Positions 9,113-18,861 of a DNA stretch of 64,000 nucleotides are shown piece by piece. The stretch spans positions 9,123,922-9,187,921 of the forward strand of contig NZ_CP048289.1 of NCBI RefSeq assembly GCF_014084105.1, written 5' to 3'. How positions within the stretch are numbered: position 1 is the first letter of the stretch; each line of letters starts with the position of its first letter. The translations under genes and the position numbers were made by a program. This DNA comes from Streptacidiphilus sp. P02-A3a. GTDB lineage: Bacteria > Actinomycetota > Actinomycetes > Streptomycetales > Streptomycetaceae. The notes below the pieces were generated by a model that worked only from the letters and a program-made list of their open reading frames with translations, searched no databases and was not told the origin of the DNA.

Positions 9113-9931
9113 CTACAGCCGCGCGTAGAGCACCGTGGCGTCGTCGCGGGCCTTGCCCCGCGGCCAGCGGGCGCAGGCCACGTCGGTGGCCTCCACCTCG
9201 CGGACCCGGCGCAGCAGTTCCGCCGGTCCGCGCTCGTCCAGCAGCTTCATCGCCTCCGGCCAGCCACCCAGGTCGAACCGCTCCACGTACCGCGACGCCC
9301 CGTCGCTGAGCAGCGCGATCGCCCGCAGCTCGGACAGCGGGACGCTGCCGGTCTCCGCGTGTTCGGCGGCCTTCGGCAGGGCCGCCGCGATCCACGGGCC
9401 GTGCTCGGTGTTCCGGGCGGCGCGCACCGCGAGGGCGTAGCGCATGTGCAGGGTCGTCCGCTCGGGACTGCCCGGGGTCGTCGCGTGGACCTCCCGGCGC
9501 AGCAGCTCGCCCGCCGGGAAGGGCTGGTTGTCGCCGATCACGGCGATGCTGCCGAAGCGGTCCAGCACCAGCAGTGAGTCGCCGAGGACCAGGTGCTGCA
9601 GGGCCGCCCCGCGCCGCCGCACCGCCACCACCATCGCGGCCGGTGTGTTCGGGTGGGCCAGGTCGCAGCGGGCCCCGTGCAGCGACGCGGTCTCGGCGAT
9701 GGCGTCGCTGAGGCACTGGGCCATCGTCCGGTCCGGCCGGTCGACCAGCCGGGCCAGCAGATGCCCGCCGAGGCGGCGCACGTACCAGGCCGTGCCGTGT
9801 TCGCAGCCGGACTCCATCGCCGCGGGTGAGCTTGAACCGTCGAGGAGTACCAGGGCCTCCGGCGTGGCGACCGCGAAGTCCTCACTGACCCGGTCCGGGC
9901 GCTGCGCCTCCCCCGCCATTTCGATGCGCAT
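9113..9931 (-). CDS. PP2C-like phosphatase-domain protein
   Basis: 272 residues from ATG 9931. The sequence follows a diverged PP2C fold: RPDRVSEDFAVATPEALVLLDGSS near the start (a PP2C-type first metal site with substitutions), IALLSDGASRYVE in the middle and ARDDATVLYARL at the end, matching the DG and DD metal motifs. A Streptomyces family begins exactly with MRIEMA, which decides the start. Phosphatase activity is inferred only. It is soluble and stands alone. Confidence 0.75.
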   Translation of the reverse strand: MRIEMAGEAQRPDRVSEDFAVATPEALVLLDGSSSPAAMESGCEHGTAWYVRRLGGHLLARLVDRPDRTMAQCLSDAIAETASLHGARCDLAHPNTPAAMVVAVRRRGAALQHLVLGDSLLVLDRFGSIAVIGDNQPFPAGELLRREVHATTPGSPERTTLHMRYALAVRAARNTEHGPWIAAALPKAAEHAETGSVPLSELRAIALLSDGASRYVERFDLGGWPEAMKLLDERGPAELLRRVREVEATDVACARWPRGKARDDATVLYARL

Positions 9932-10051
9932 GAAGGCAAGTGTGCGGTGCCGGACCGGAAGGAGACAGAGGTTTGCCCGGGTGTCCCTCAAAAGAGGGGT
10001 GCGGTCCGGGACAATGCCGCCCGCACGCCCCACCAGTGGCCTGACGCCTCG

Positions 10052-10702
10052 TCAGTAGGCGATTCCCAGCGGCTGCTTGTAGGTCTCCGGGGCGTCCAGC
10101 GCGGCCAGCATGGCGTGCGCGGCGTCGGCCCGGGAGATCGTCCGGCCGTTGGCCACCGGGCCGCCGACGGCGGTGCGGTAGTGGCCGGTGAGCGGCCCGT
10201 CGGTGAGCCTGGGCGGGCGCAGCGCGGTCCAGGCGGTGCCGCCGGCGTGCAGCAGCTGCTCCATCCGGGCCAGGTCCGCGTAGACGTCCTTGAGGATCGC
10301 CCGCAGCAGCGGGTAGGCCACCGCGCGCTGGAGCAGGCCGTCGTCGGGCGAGACCGGGCCCACCGGCGCCGCGCTGACCACCACGATCCGGCCGACCCCG
10401 GTCGCGGCCATGGCGTCCAGGATCGCGCCCGTACCGGCCGTGGCGATGCCGACCTGCTTGCGCCCGGTCGGGCCCAGCGCCGAGAGCACGGCGTCGCGTC
10501 CGGCGACCACCGGGGGCAGTACCCCCGGGGCGGCCAGGTCGGGTACGACGACCACCCGCAGCCCCGCCCGGTCCGCGTCCGCGCCCGGATCGAAGCGGGA
10601 GGCGTCGCGGACGACGGCGGTGACGGTGTGGCCCGCGGCCAGGGCCTGCCGGACGAGCCGGCCGCCGATGCCGCCGGTGGCGCCGAAAACGGTGAGATCC
10701 AT
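10052..10702 (-). CDS. NAD(P)-binding SDR (NmrA/epimerase-like)
   Basis: 216 residues from ATG 10702 (GGGAG upstream). A Rossmann motif GATGGIGGRL sits at the N-terminus. The rest matches the short NAD(P)H-binding family used for flavin or quinone reduction or redox sensing (VSAAPVGPVSPDDG..., LRPPRLTDGPLTGHY). It is divergent from a TetR regulator with twin operators between them, so it is almost certainly that regulator's target. Substrate unknown. Confidence 0.85.
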   Translation of the reverse strand: MDLTVFGATGGIGGRLVRQALAAGHTVTAVVRDASRFDPGADADRAGLRVVVVPDLAAPGVLPPVVAGRDAVLSALGPTGRKQVGIATAGTGAILDAMAATGVGRIVVVSAAPVGPVSPDDGLLQRAVAYPLLRAILKDVYADLARMEQLLHAGGTAWTALRPPRLTDGPLTGHYRTAVGGPVANGRTISRADAAHAMLAALDAPETYKQPLGIAY

Positions 10703-10719
10703 GACTGCTCCCAAGGGGG

Positions 10720-10760
10720 GGTGAGTGTTCACTCACCTACTAGAGTGAGCATTCACTCAC
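10720..10760. promoter_or_regulatory. Twin TetR operators
   Basis: GGTGAGTG-TT-CACTCACC (10720-10737) is a perfect 8+2+8 inverted repeat. GTGAGCATTCACTCAC (10745-10760) matches its 16-bp core at 14 positions. Centres are 24 bp apart. They fill the gap between the divergent SDR and TetR genes, so one repressor can control both. Confidence 0.8.
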
Positions 10761-10799
10761 CCCTTCGTCAAGCCTCGTCCCCCAGCGATCGGAGCCGCC

Positions 10800-11402
10800 G
10801 TGACGCAGCCCTCCACCCGTGACCGGATCCTCGACTCGGCCGAGCAGCTGATGCGCACCATCGGACTGGCCCGGGCCACCACCAAGCAGATCGCCCGGGC
10901 GGCCGAATGCTCCGAGGCGGCCCTGTACAAGTACTTCCGCAGCAAGGAGGAGATCTTCGTGGTCCTGCTGCGGGAGCGGATGCCCTCGCTGCTGCCGCTG
11001 CTGGCCGAACTCACCCAGCGCCCGGACGACCGCACACCGGAGCAGGCGCTGGGCGAGATCGCGCGCCGGGCGACGCTGTTCTACGAGGCCAACATGCCGA
11101 TCGCGGCCTCGCTGTTCGCCGAGCCCGCGCTGCTGCAACGGCACCGCGAGGGCCTGGCCCCGCTCGGCGCGGGACCGCGCCAGCCGCTGCTCTCGCTGGC
11201 CTGCTACCTGGAGACGCTGCGCGCCGAGGGCCGGATCCGAGCGGACAGCGACCCGGAGGCCGCCGCCGCGCTGCTGCTCGGGGCCTGCTTCCAACGCGCC
11301 TTCCTGCGCCACTTCGCGGGCGAGGCCGGGGAGCCCGAACCCCCGGCCACGCTGGACGCCTTCGCGACGTCCCTCGCCCGCACCCTGCTCAGCGGCATCT
11401 GA
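10800..11402 (+). CDS. TetR family transcriptional regulator
   Basis: 200 residues from GTG 10800. A TetR helix-turn-helix occupies residues ~7-53 (RDRILDSAEQLM ... TKQIARAAECSEAALYKYF), and the C-terminal ligand domain is unclassified. It is divergent from the SDR gene with the twin palindromes between, so autoregulation plus SDR repression is likely. The stop codon begins a four-unit 14-bp tandem array. Confidence 0.9.
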   Translation: MTQPSTRDRILDSAEQLMRTIGLARATTKQIARAAECSEAALYKYFRSKEEIFVVLLRERMPSLLPLLAELTQRPDDRTPEQALGEIARRATLFYEANMPIAASLFAEPALLQRHREGLAPLGAGPRQPLLSLACYLETLRAEGRIRADSDPEAAAALLLGACFQRAFLRHFAGEAGEPEPPATLDAFATSLARTLLSGI

Positions 11403-11455
11403 GCAGCGATATCTGAGCAGTGGCAGCTGAGCAGTGGCAGCTGAGCAGTTCCCGG
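11400..11455 (+). repeat. 14-bp tandem array starting on a stop codon
   Basis: Four 14-base units begin at the TetR stop: TGAGCAGCGATATC, TGAGCAGTGGCAGC twice, then TGAGCAGTTCCCGG. Each unit starts with TGA. It fills the gap to the convergent decarboxylase gene. Confidence 0.85.
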
Positions 11456-11466
11456 CAGCGGGCGGG

Positions 11467-12855
11467 TCAGCGGCCGACGTCGCGGCGGCGGAAGTCGTCC
11501 AGCGTCTCCCGGCGCAGCAGCAGCCGCGCGGCGCCGTCCACCACCGCGACCAGCGGCGGGCGGCCGAGCAGGTTGTAGCCGGACGCCATCGACAGGTGGT
11601 ACGCCCCGGCGACCGGTACCGCGATCAGGTCGCCCGGCCGGACGTCGGCGGGCAGGGCCGCCTGCGGCACCAGGACGTCGCCCGCCTCGCAGTGCCGTCC
11701 GACCACGACCGCGTCGGTCAGCGGCCCCTCGGCGGCGCGGCCGATCAGCGCGGCGGTGTAGCGGGCGTCGTACAGCGCCGGGCGGGGGTTGTCGCTCATC
11801 CCGCCGTCCACCGCGACGAAGGTCCGGCCGCTCATGGTGTGCTTGACCGCGAGCACCCGGTACACGGCGACCCCGGCCGGGCCGACGATCGCCCGCCCCG
11901 GCTCCACCGCCAGCCGGGGCACCCGCAGTCCGTGCCGGGCGCACTGCTCCGCGAGCCGCGCGGTCACCCGGGTCGCGAACTCCGGCAGGTCCAGGCCCGG
12001 CTCGCCGAAGCGGTACGGGACGGCGTGGCCGCCGCCGAGGTCCAGCTCGGGCAGCTCGACGCCGTGCCGGTCGCGGATCGCCGCCAGCAGCGGCACCAGC
12101 CGGTCCACGGCGGCCAGGTACGGGGCGGTCTCGGCGATCTGCGAGCCGAGGTGGCAGTGCAGCCCGGCCAGCCGCAGCCGGGGCTGGCCCAGCACCCGGG
12201 CCACCGCGTCCTCGGCGTCGCCGGTGGCCGCCGAGAAGCCGAACTTCTGCTCCTCGACACCGGTCCGCACCGCCGCGTGGTGTCCGGCGGAGACCCCGGG
12301 GACGACCCTGACCAGCACGGCCTGCGGGCGCTCCGGCGCGGCCAGCGCCGCCAGCCGGGCGATCTCGGCGAAGGAGTCCACCACGATCCGGCCGACGCCG
12401 AGCCGAACGGCGGCGGCCAGTTCCTCCGGGCTCTTGGCGTTGCCGTGCACGACGATCCGTTCCGGCGGGAAACCGCAGGTCACCGCATGTTCCAGCTCAC
12501 CGCCAGAGCAGACGTCCAGGCCCAGCCCCTCCTGTTCGACCCACTCGGCCATCGCCCCGCAGAGGAAGGCCTTCGCCGCGTACACCACGTCCGTGCCCGG
12601 CAGGGCCCGGCGGTAGGCCCGGCAGCGGTCCCTGACCTCGCCCTCGTCCAGGACGTACAGCGGGGTGGCGTACTGGACGGCCAGTTCGGTGAGGCCGACG
12701 CCGCCGACGGTGATGTCGTCGGCGGTGCGGAGCGCCCCGGCGGGCCAGGGCGAGCCCGCGGGCACGGGCTGCCCCGCCCGTGGCGGGGCGGGAGCCAGCA
12801 CGGGGGCCGGGGTGGTGGCAGGGGCGGTGGTGGCGACAGCGCGCTTGGTGAGCAC
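11467..12855 (-). CDS. lysA: Diaminopimelate decarboxylase (LysA family)
   Basis: 462 residues. A fold-III PLP decarboxylase: Lys95 in VYAAKAFLC binds PLP, DLGGGHAVPYRFGEP is the phosphate loop, HCHLGSQI and CEAGDVL are the family's active-site segments. It would convert meso-diaminopimelate to lysine in the cytosol. The first ~45 residues are an Ala/Pro-rich extension, so a later start is possible. The sequence looks like the shorter type often found as a second LysA in Streptomyces, and related decarboxylases act on other substrates. No lysine operon context is present. Confidence 0.85.
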   Translation of the reverse strand: MLTKRAVATTAPATTPAPVLAPAPPRAGQPVPAGSPWPAGALRTADDITVGGVGLTELAVQYATPLYVLDEGEVRDRCRAYRRALPGTDVVYAAKAFLCGAMAEWVEQEGLGLDVCSGGELEHAVTCGFPPERIVVHGNAKSPEELAAAVRLGVGRIVVDSFAEIARLAALAAPERPQAVLVRVVPGVSAGHHAAVRTGVEEQKFGFSAATGDAEDAVARVLGQPRLRLAGLHCHLGSQIAETAPYLAAVDRLVPLLAAIRDRHGVELPELDLGGGHAVPYRFGEPGLDLPEFATRVTARLAEQCARHGLRVPRLAVEPGRAIVGPAGVAVYRVLAVKHTMSGRTFVAVDGGMSDNPRPALYDARYTAALIGRAAEGPLTDAVVVGRHCEAGDVLVPQAALPADVRPGDLIAVPVAGAYHLSMASGYNLLGRPPLVAVVDGAARLLLRRETLDDFRRRDVGR

Positions 12856-12954
12856 GGCGGTCTCCCTCTCTCGCGGGTTTCGCAGGTTCTGCAGAGATTT
12901 GCTGGATTCTGGGGACTGCTGAGGGACTCGTTGTGGTGCGACAGCGGCGCTACA

Positions 12955-12984
12955 GCGGTGCGGACGGGCGGTGCGGACGGGCGG
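12955..12984. repeat. 13-bp direct repeat
   Basis: GCGGTGCGGACGG occurs twice in tandem with a degenerate third copy in the 159-bp gap between the decarboxylase and the SAV_915-type gene. No other feature was seen in this gap. Confidence 0.6.
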
Positions 12985-13014
12985 CGCGGGCTCAGCGGTC
13001 GCCGTCCCGGCCGG

Positions 13015-13404
13015 TCACGACAGCAGTTGCAGCAGCAGGTCGGCGGCCCCGACCGCGACCGTGGCGGCGGCGGCCGCGAGCACCGGGGCGGCGACCGGCA
13101 GCGGAGCCGCGGGTAGGGCCGGGGCCGGGGTCGCGGCCGGGGTGTTCCGGACGGTCGGGGCGATCAGGTTGGGGTCCAGGATCAGGGTGGCGACGCCCAG
13201 CGGCGCGGCCAGGGCGCGGAGCGCGGGCTCGGCGAGCGGGAGCCAGTGCTGCTCCTCGCCGAGGACCGCGCGCAGGCGCTCCTCGGAGCTGAAGGCGACG
13301 GCGCAGCGGGAGCCGTCGCGGTCGCGGAACATCCGCAGCACGGAGCCGCAGGCGCCTTCCCGTACGGGAACGCAGAGCCGGTGGTGGGTATGGTCCTCGG
13401 GCAC
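13015..13404 (-). CDS. SAV_915/SseB-C-like small protein
   Basis: 129 residues from GTG 13404, where conserved sequence begins (RLCVPVREGACGSVLRMFRDRDGSRCAVAF); AGGAGAGG lies 9-14 bases upstream. GTG 13458 is an alternative. The core, about 75 residues, ends at LATLILDPNL. An Ala/Pro-rich tail follows whose last ~20 residues are hydrophobic (AAAAATVAVGAADLLLQLLS) and may be a C-terminal anchor. This resembles the small Streptomyces SAV_915 family. Function unknown. Confidence 0.7.
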   Translation of the reverse strand: MPEDHTHHRLCVPVREGACGSVLRMFRDRDGSRCAVAFSSEERLRAVLGEEQHWLPLAEPALRALAAPLGVATLILDPNLIAPTVRNTPAATPAPALPAAPLPVAAPVLAAAAATVAVGAADLLLQLLS

Positions 13405-13640
13405 GGCCGTTCGGTCCTCTCCTACGGGCCCGAGCCAGTCCGAAGGCCGGGCCACCACTGGAAGCTATCCCCGCGCCGCACCCCGGCACCGCTTTCCTGA
13501 CGTCTCATTGACCATTGCCGGGCCGGCGCTGACGTCGTCTTGACGAGGCCCCCGACCTGCCGCGAACCGTTCCGGGAATTGCCCGGCCGGACCGGCCGTC
13601 AATGCGGCGTCAAGCCGCTCCGTACACCAACCCACGGGTA

Positions 13641-13670
13641 TTGAAAGGGTTTTGGCGGCGGGCTTAGGCT
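13641..13670 (+). promoter_or_regulatory. Predicted promoter
   Basis: TTGAAA (13641-13646), 18-base spacer, TAGGCT (13665-13670), followed by GAGGGAG before ATG 13722. It serves the plus-strand gene in a 317-bp divergent gap in which nothing else is visible. Confidence 0.55.
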
Positions 13671-13721
13671 GCCGGAGCCGCCCCGTCCACTCCGGCGCGG
13701 GCCGGTCCGAGGGAGTCCGCC

Positions 13722-14423
13722 ATGAGCGATGCCATCCCAGTCCTGCTCGTCCTCTGCCTGGCCGCCGTGTTCACCCTGGTACCGCTGCGGGGCCCGCGCA
13801 GAGCGCGGCGGCGCTGCCGGGAGACCGCCCGGGACCTGCGCGGCGACTTCCGGTTCCGGCCGATCCCGCGGGCCCGGCCGCTGCCGGAGCTGTCCTCGCT
13901 GCCGCCGTTCCACTACGGCCGGGACCGGCGGACCCTGGACCAGGTCGCGGGCGCGTTCGCCGGGCTGCCCGGCGAGGTGTTCAGCTACACCTGCCGGGAG
14001 AACGGGACCCCGCAGTGGTACCAGGTCGCGGTCCTCCGGCTGGGCCGGGCCCTGCCGCCGATCGAGGTCCAGCACGAGCCGGTGTTCACCTCCGCCCGGG
14101 TCAGGTACGCCCCCGTGGACCCGCGCCGGGACACCGGTGTGCCCGAGTTCGACTCCGGCTACCGGGCCTCGTCGCCGGACGAGCGGCTCGCCCGGACGCT
14201 GATCACCCCGGGCCTGGCCAGGACGCTGCTGGCCGCGCCCGAACCCTGCGACTGGCGGGTCGAGGGCGGGCTGCTGGTGGTCTGGCGCCGGGACGGCTGG
14301 AGCAGCGGGGCGGCGCTGGTCGGCTGCTGCCTGGCGGCGGTTCACGCGCTGGCACCGGTACTCGACCTGGACCCGGACCAGTTCGGCGCCCCGCGCTCGA
14401 ACCCGGGCCCCGAGAACGGCTGA
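13722..14423 (+). CDS. Membrane-anchored hypothetical protein
   Basis: 233 residues. A single N-terminal membrane segment (IPVLLVLCLAAVFTLVPL, residues 5-22) is followed by basic residues and a ~190-residue soluble domain predicted to face the cytosol, with an aromatic and Arg-rich pattern (PPFHYGRDRR..., CDWRVEGGLLVVWRRDGW). A second weak hydrophobic stretch lies near residues 190-203. No catalytic motif seen and family not recognised. RBS GAGGGAG supports the start. The stop codon begins an 18-bp tandem array. Confidence 0.7.
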   Translation: MSDAIPVLLVLCLAAVFTLVPLRGPRRARRRCRETARDLRGDFRFRPIPRARPLPELSSLPPFHYGRDRRTLDQVAGAFAGLPGEVFSYTCRENGTPQWYQVAVLRLGRALPPIEVQHEPVFTSARVRYAPVDPRRDTGVPEFDSGYRASSPDERLARTLITPGLARTLLAAPEPCDWRVEGGLLVVWRRDGWSSGAALVGCCLAAVHALAPVLDLDPDQFGAPRSNPGPENG

Positions 14424-14474
14424 TACCCAGAGAACGGCTGATGCCCCGAGAACGGCTGATGCCCCGAGGACGGC
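14410..14474 (+). repeat. 18-bp tandem array starting on a stop codon
   Basis: Units start at the TGA of the preceding gene (14421, 14439, 14457): TGATACCCAGAGAACGGC, TGATGCCCCGAGAACGGC, TGATGCCCCGAGGACGGC. A partial unit precedes them inside the gene, so the last codons (ENG-stop) are part of the repeat. Confidence 0.85.
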
Positions 14475-14690
14475 CCCGAGGGCAGCCGGGCGGGCCGGGT
14501 TTCCGGCGACGGCCGCCGGTGCGCCCCGCTCCCCACGAACCGGGCGGCACCGGCGGGCACGTACCCACCCCGGGGCCGCAACCCGGCCCCGCACCCACTG
14601 TGCCGGGCGCGCCGCACCGGCGGCAGCGCCGCTGACGGGCCCCTGACGCGGGCCCCGGCGTTCTTGACGCGCCGTTGACCAGCGCCGGGC

Positions 14691-14760
14691 CGTCAGCCGG
14701 TGGGCGTCTGCCGGTGCGCCTCAGCCAGTGCCCGTCAGCCGGTGCGCGTCAGCCGGTGGT
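14691..14760 (-). repeat. 14-bp tandem array over the HTTM stop codon
   Basis: Five 14-base units (plus strand CGTCAGCCGGTGGG, CGTCTGCCGGTGCG, CCTCAGCCAGTGCC, CGTCAGCCGGTGCG, CGTCAGCCGGTGGT). The HTTM gene's TGA (14749-14751) is in the last unit, and three of the other four units keep a TGA at the same place on the minus strand. Confidence 0.85.
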
Positions 14761-15947
14761 CGGGAGCGGGTCCGGCACGCGGTGGACCCGTTCGGCCGCG
14801 CGCACCGCCAGCGCGCCCAGCCGCAGCAGGAAGCCGGTCGGCAGGAAGACCGCGTCGGCGGAGACCATGGCCAGCGAGAAGAACGGCAGTCCCAGGGTCA
14901 CCGCTATCGCCAGGTGCTCGATCATCATCAGCACCAGCAGCACGTTCTTGATCCGCCGGTTGAAGACCAGGAACGGGAAGCCCACCTGCACCGCCACCGT
15001 GCCGTAGGTGATCAGGAAGACCGGCACCGGGTGGGCGCCCAGCGCCTGCGACAGCCCCGGCCAGGGGTCGAAGTAGGCGACGTGCAGCGGGAAGTACACC
15101 GCGCTGCCGTGCTGCCACAGCGAGCCGGTGACCTTGAACCAGCCGGCGGTCGCGTAGATCAGGCAGACCTCCACCGCGATCACCAGCATCGCGCAGTTGT
15201 GCAGCAGGTCCCCGAGGGCGTCCAGCAGGGCGCGCGGCTCGCTGTCCGGATCGCGGCGGCCGAGCCACCACCAGAGGCCGCCCAGCAGCCAGAAGCCCCA
15301 GAACACCGTGCTCCAGCTGTACATCCCGGGGGCGAGCATCCCCAGCTTGGCGATCCCGCTGAACTGCGCCCAGCCGAGCAGCAGCCCGGTCGCCGCCCAC
15401 AGCCGGACGCCGGTACGACCGCCGTCCGCCCGCTCCGGGTGCCGTCGGCGGCGGCGCGCGTCCAGCGACCAGACCCGGCCGCAGCGGGTGAAGGCCAGGT
15501 AGACGGCCATCAGGTGGACGACGTTGTCGCCGCCGTCGCCGACCAGCACGCTGCGGTTCTGCACCGACAGCACGCACACCAGGAACAGCACGGACATGGT
15601 CCGGGTCCGCCAGCCCAGCAGCAGCAGTCCGCTGACCACGATGGCGGCGGTGTAGACGGTCTCGAACCACCAGCGGTCACCGGACCAGACCAGGACCGAG
15701 AAGGCGTGGTTCCGGGCCAGCATCTGCCGGGCCAGGTCGAGGCTCCAGGCGGCCCGGTCGCCGTACAGCATCCGGCGGTTGGGCCACTCGCGGAGCAGGA
15801 AGGAGCCGAAGCACAGGGCGACGCCGATCCGCAGCACGGCGGCCTGGTACGGCGCGAGCGCCCGCCCGGTGACGGCCGACCAGGCGTCCGCCACGCCGAG
15901 CGGACGGAGCACCGAGCGGAGCGGCGAACGCACCCCGCCGACCGCGC

Positions 15948-15951
<4 letters not shown>
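14749..15951 (-). CDS. HTTM domain integral membrane protein
   Basis: 400 residues starting at GTG 15951, which overlaps the stop of the DUF5819 gene as GTGA. At least eight hydrophobic segments are visible. The pattern (LLREWPNRRMLYGDRAAW, DGGDNVVHLMAVYLAF, YATAGWFKVTGSLWQHGSAVYF) matches the horizontally transferred transmembrane (HTTM) domain family, distantly related to vitamin-K-dependent gamma-carboxylase. The reaction is unknown in bacteria. Translational coupling means it is made with, and probably works with, the DUF5819 partner. Confidence 0.87.
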
Positions 15952-16715
<764 letters not shown>

Positions 16716-16845
16716 GTGTCCCCGTTTCGCCGCGCCCCCGGGTCCGCTGCGTCCGGTGGGTCCCGAGAACGGTACTGACCCGGTCCTCCCGGTGACAGCG
16801 GAACCCCTCGGGCCCGGCCGGGACAGGGCCTCCCTTCCCATTCAC

Positions 16846-16875
16846 TAGAACCTGTTCTAATCTGACGGTCCGTCA
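16846..16875 (+). promoter_or_regulatory. Two palindromic operators, first matching the KstR box
   Basis: TAGAAC-CT-GTTCTA (16846-16859) is a perfect palindrome and fits the published mycobacterial KstR consensus TNNAACNNGTTNNA. TGACGG-T-CCGTCA (16863-16875) is a second perfect palindrome three bases downstream. TAATCT between them could be the -10. The GTG start of the acyl-CoA dehydrogenase is 25 bases further on. Confidence 0.7.
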
Positions 16876-16899
16876 TCTCAGCTCGTGGAAGGGGCAGCT

Positions 16900-18108
16900 G
16901 TGGACTTCACCCTCAGCGAGGAGCAGCAGGCCGCAGCCGAGGCCGCCCGTGCGGCCTTCGCCGACGTCGCTCCGGGCGGCGGCGTCCCCAGCCCGGCCGT
17001 CGGCGGCGACCCGATCGCCGACGACATCGACCGCGAGCTGTGGCAGCGGCTGACCAAGTCGGATCTGCCCGGGATCGCCCTCGGCGAGCGCTACGGCGGC
17101 TCCGGCCTCGACCCGGTCGCCTGGTGCCTGGTGCTGCGCGAGTCCGCCCGGGTACTGGCCCGGGTGCCGCTGCTGGAGACCGGGGCCGCCGCGCTGGCGG
17201 TGCAGCGCTACGGCAGCGAGGAGCAGCGCCGACGGCTGCTGCCGGAGGTGGTCGCCGGACGGTTGCTGCTCGGCGTCGCGCCACACGGCCGCACCGGCCA
17301 CGAACCCGCCGACCTCGGCGTCCGCGCCGAACCAGCCGCCGAACCAGCCGCCGACCCGGCCGCCGCGGGCGACACCGACACCGACACCGGCGGCGGCACC
17401 GGCTGGACGCTCACCGGCACGCAGACCGCCGTGCCGTACGCCCAGGTGATGGACCGGGTGCTGGTGCCCGCCCGGTCCGCCGCCGGGACGCTGCTGCTGC
17501 TGGTGGACCCGCACACGCCCGGGGTCGAACTGCGCCGCCAGGTCTCCGCGCGCGGGGAGCTGATGGCCGAGATGCTGCTCGACGGCGTCCGGGTCGACCC
17601 CTCGGCGCAGCTGGGCGCACCCGCGCCGGACGGCGCCAACTGGGCCTACCTGCGCGGACTGCTGATCGTCGGCACCGCCGCGCTGTGCCTGGGTCTGGGC
17701 GAGCAGATCCTGCGGATCACCGCCGAGTACACCGGCGGCCGCGAGCAGTTCGGCCACCCGGTGGCGACCTTCCAGGCCGTGGCGATGCAGGCGGCCGACC
17801 GGTACATCGACCTGCGGGCGATGGAGGTCACCCTGTGGCAGGCGGCCTGGCGGATCGGCCTCGACCAGCCCGAGCTGCCCGGCCACCTGCCGCTGGCGGC
17901 CGACCTGGCCACCGCGAAGGTCTGGTCCGCCGAGGGCGTGCGCACCGTCGCCTCCACCGCGCAGCACCTGCACGGCGGCATCGGCGCGGACCTGGACTAC
18001 CCGCTGCACCGCTACCACGCCTGGGCCAAGTACCTGGAGCTGTTCCTCGGCCCGGCCCCGGCGTACGAGGCGGAGGTCGGCGCGATCCTGGCCGAGCACC
18101 CGCTGTAG
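16900..18108 (+). CDS. Acyl-CoA dehydrogenase, possibly KstR-regulated
   Basis: 402 residues. GTG 16900 is chosen because GGAAGGGG lies upstream and MDFTLSEEQQA is the normal family N-terminus. C-terminal FAD-binding segments are clear (GREQFGHPVATFQAVAMQAAD, QHLHGGIGADLDYPLHRY). A poorly conserved Ala/Pro/Asp-rich insert lies near residues 135-165. The sequence resembles the FadE subunits that pair as heteromers in sterol side-chain oxidation, but no partner subunit is adjacent. The palindromes upstream suggest control by a TetR-type lipid sensor. Confidence 0.87.
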   Translation: MDFTLSEEQQAAAEAARAAFADVAPGGGVPSPAVGGDPIADDIDRELWQRLTKSDLPGIALGERYGGSGLDPVAWCLVLRESARVLARVPLLETGAAALAVQRYGSEEQRRRLLPEVVAGRLLLGVAPHGRTGHEPADLGVRAEPAAEPAADPAAAGDTDTDTGGGTGWTLTGTQTAVPYAQVMDRVLVPARSAAGTLLLLVDPHTPGVELRRQVSARGELMAEMLLDGVRVDPSAQLGAPAPDGANWAYLRGLLIVGTAALCLGLGEQILRITAEYTGGREQFGHPVATFQAVAMQAADRYIDLRAMEVTLWQAAWRIGLDQPELPGHLPLAADLATAKVWSAEGVRTVASTAQHLHGGIGADLDYPLHRYHAWAKYLELFLGPAPAYEAEVGAILAEHPL

Positions 18109-18135
18109 CGCACCCCCCGCGCACCACCCGCTGGG

Positions 18136-18150
18136 GATACTGGCCCCATG
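18136..18150 (+). promoter_or_regulatory. Leaderless promoter of mobA
   Basis: GATACT (18136-18141), six bases, then ATG 18148, with no ribosome binding site. Confidence 0.5.
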
Positions 18151-18741
18151 ACGACAGCGGAGGCGTACGACGCGGTGGTGCTGGCCGGGGGCTCGGCGCG
18201 GCGGCTGGGCGGGGCGGACAAGCCGGGCCTGCCGGTCGGCGGGCTGCCGATGCTGGACCGGGTGCTGACCGGGTGCGCCCGGGCCGGGCGGACGGTGGTG
18301 GTCGGCCCGGAGCGGGCGACCGTGCGGCCGGTCCGCTGGGTGCGCGAACAGCCGCCCGGCGGCGGCCCGGTGGCCGCGATCGCCGCCGCGCTGCCGCAGA
18401 TCGGCGCCGCGACGGTGCTGCTGCTCGCCGCCGACCTGCCGTTCTTCGACGCGGCGACGGCCGCCCGGCTGTGCGCGGCGGTGACGCCGGAGGTCGCCGC
18501 CGCCGTCCTGGTCGACGCGGACGGACGCGAGCAGCCGCTCGCCGCCGCCTACCGCACCGACGCCCTGCGCGCCGCGCTGGACCAGCTGCCCGAGCCGTCC
18601 GGACTGCCGCTGCGGCGGCTGGTCGGCGGGCTGCCGACCCGTCAACTGCCGGACCGGGAGGGCGCCGCCACCGACTGCGACACCTGGGACGCCCTGGACC
18701 ACGCCCGCGCCCGGGCCGACCGGTCCGCGTCCGGCGGCTGA
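18148..18741 (+). CDS. mobA: Molybdenum cofactor guanylyltransferase
   Basis: 197 residues. Nucleotidyltransferase motif LAGGSARRLGGADKP at residues 12-26, and AADLPFFD is the metal-binding Asp region. MobA adds GMP to molybdopterin to make the bis-MGD cofactor in the cytosol. It lies just upstream of the DUF6457 gene and moeA, supporting the molybdenum assignment. Length is normal. Confidence 0.9.
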   Translation: MTTAEAYDAVVLAGGSARRLGGADKPGLPVGGLPMLDRVLTGCARAGRTVVVGPERATVRPVRWVREQPPGGGPVAAIAAALPQIGAATVLLLAADLPFFDAATAARLCAAVTPEVAAAVLVDADGREQPLAAAYRTDALRAALDQLPEPSGLPLRRLVGGLPTRQLPDREGAATDCDTWDALDHARARADRSASGG

Positions 18742-18861
18742 CCGCACACCTCCCGCCCGGCAGCTCTCTCACACCCCTCCCGGGGCGCGGTGAACGGGTG
18801 GAATCCGAGCCGCAACGCCCCCGTACCACCGCTGGGCGCCTCCATCGGCGACGATGGGTGG

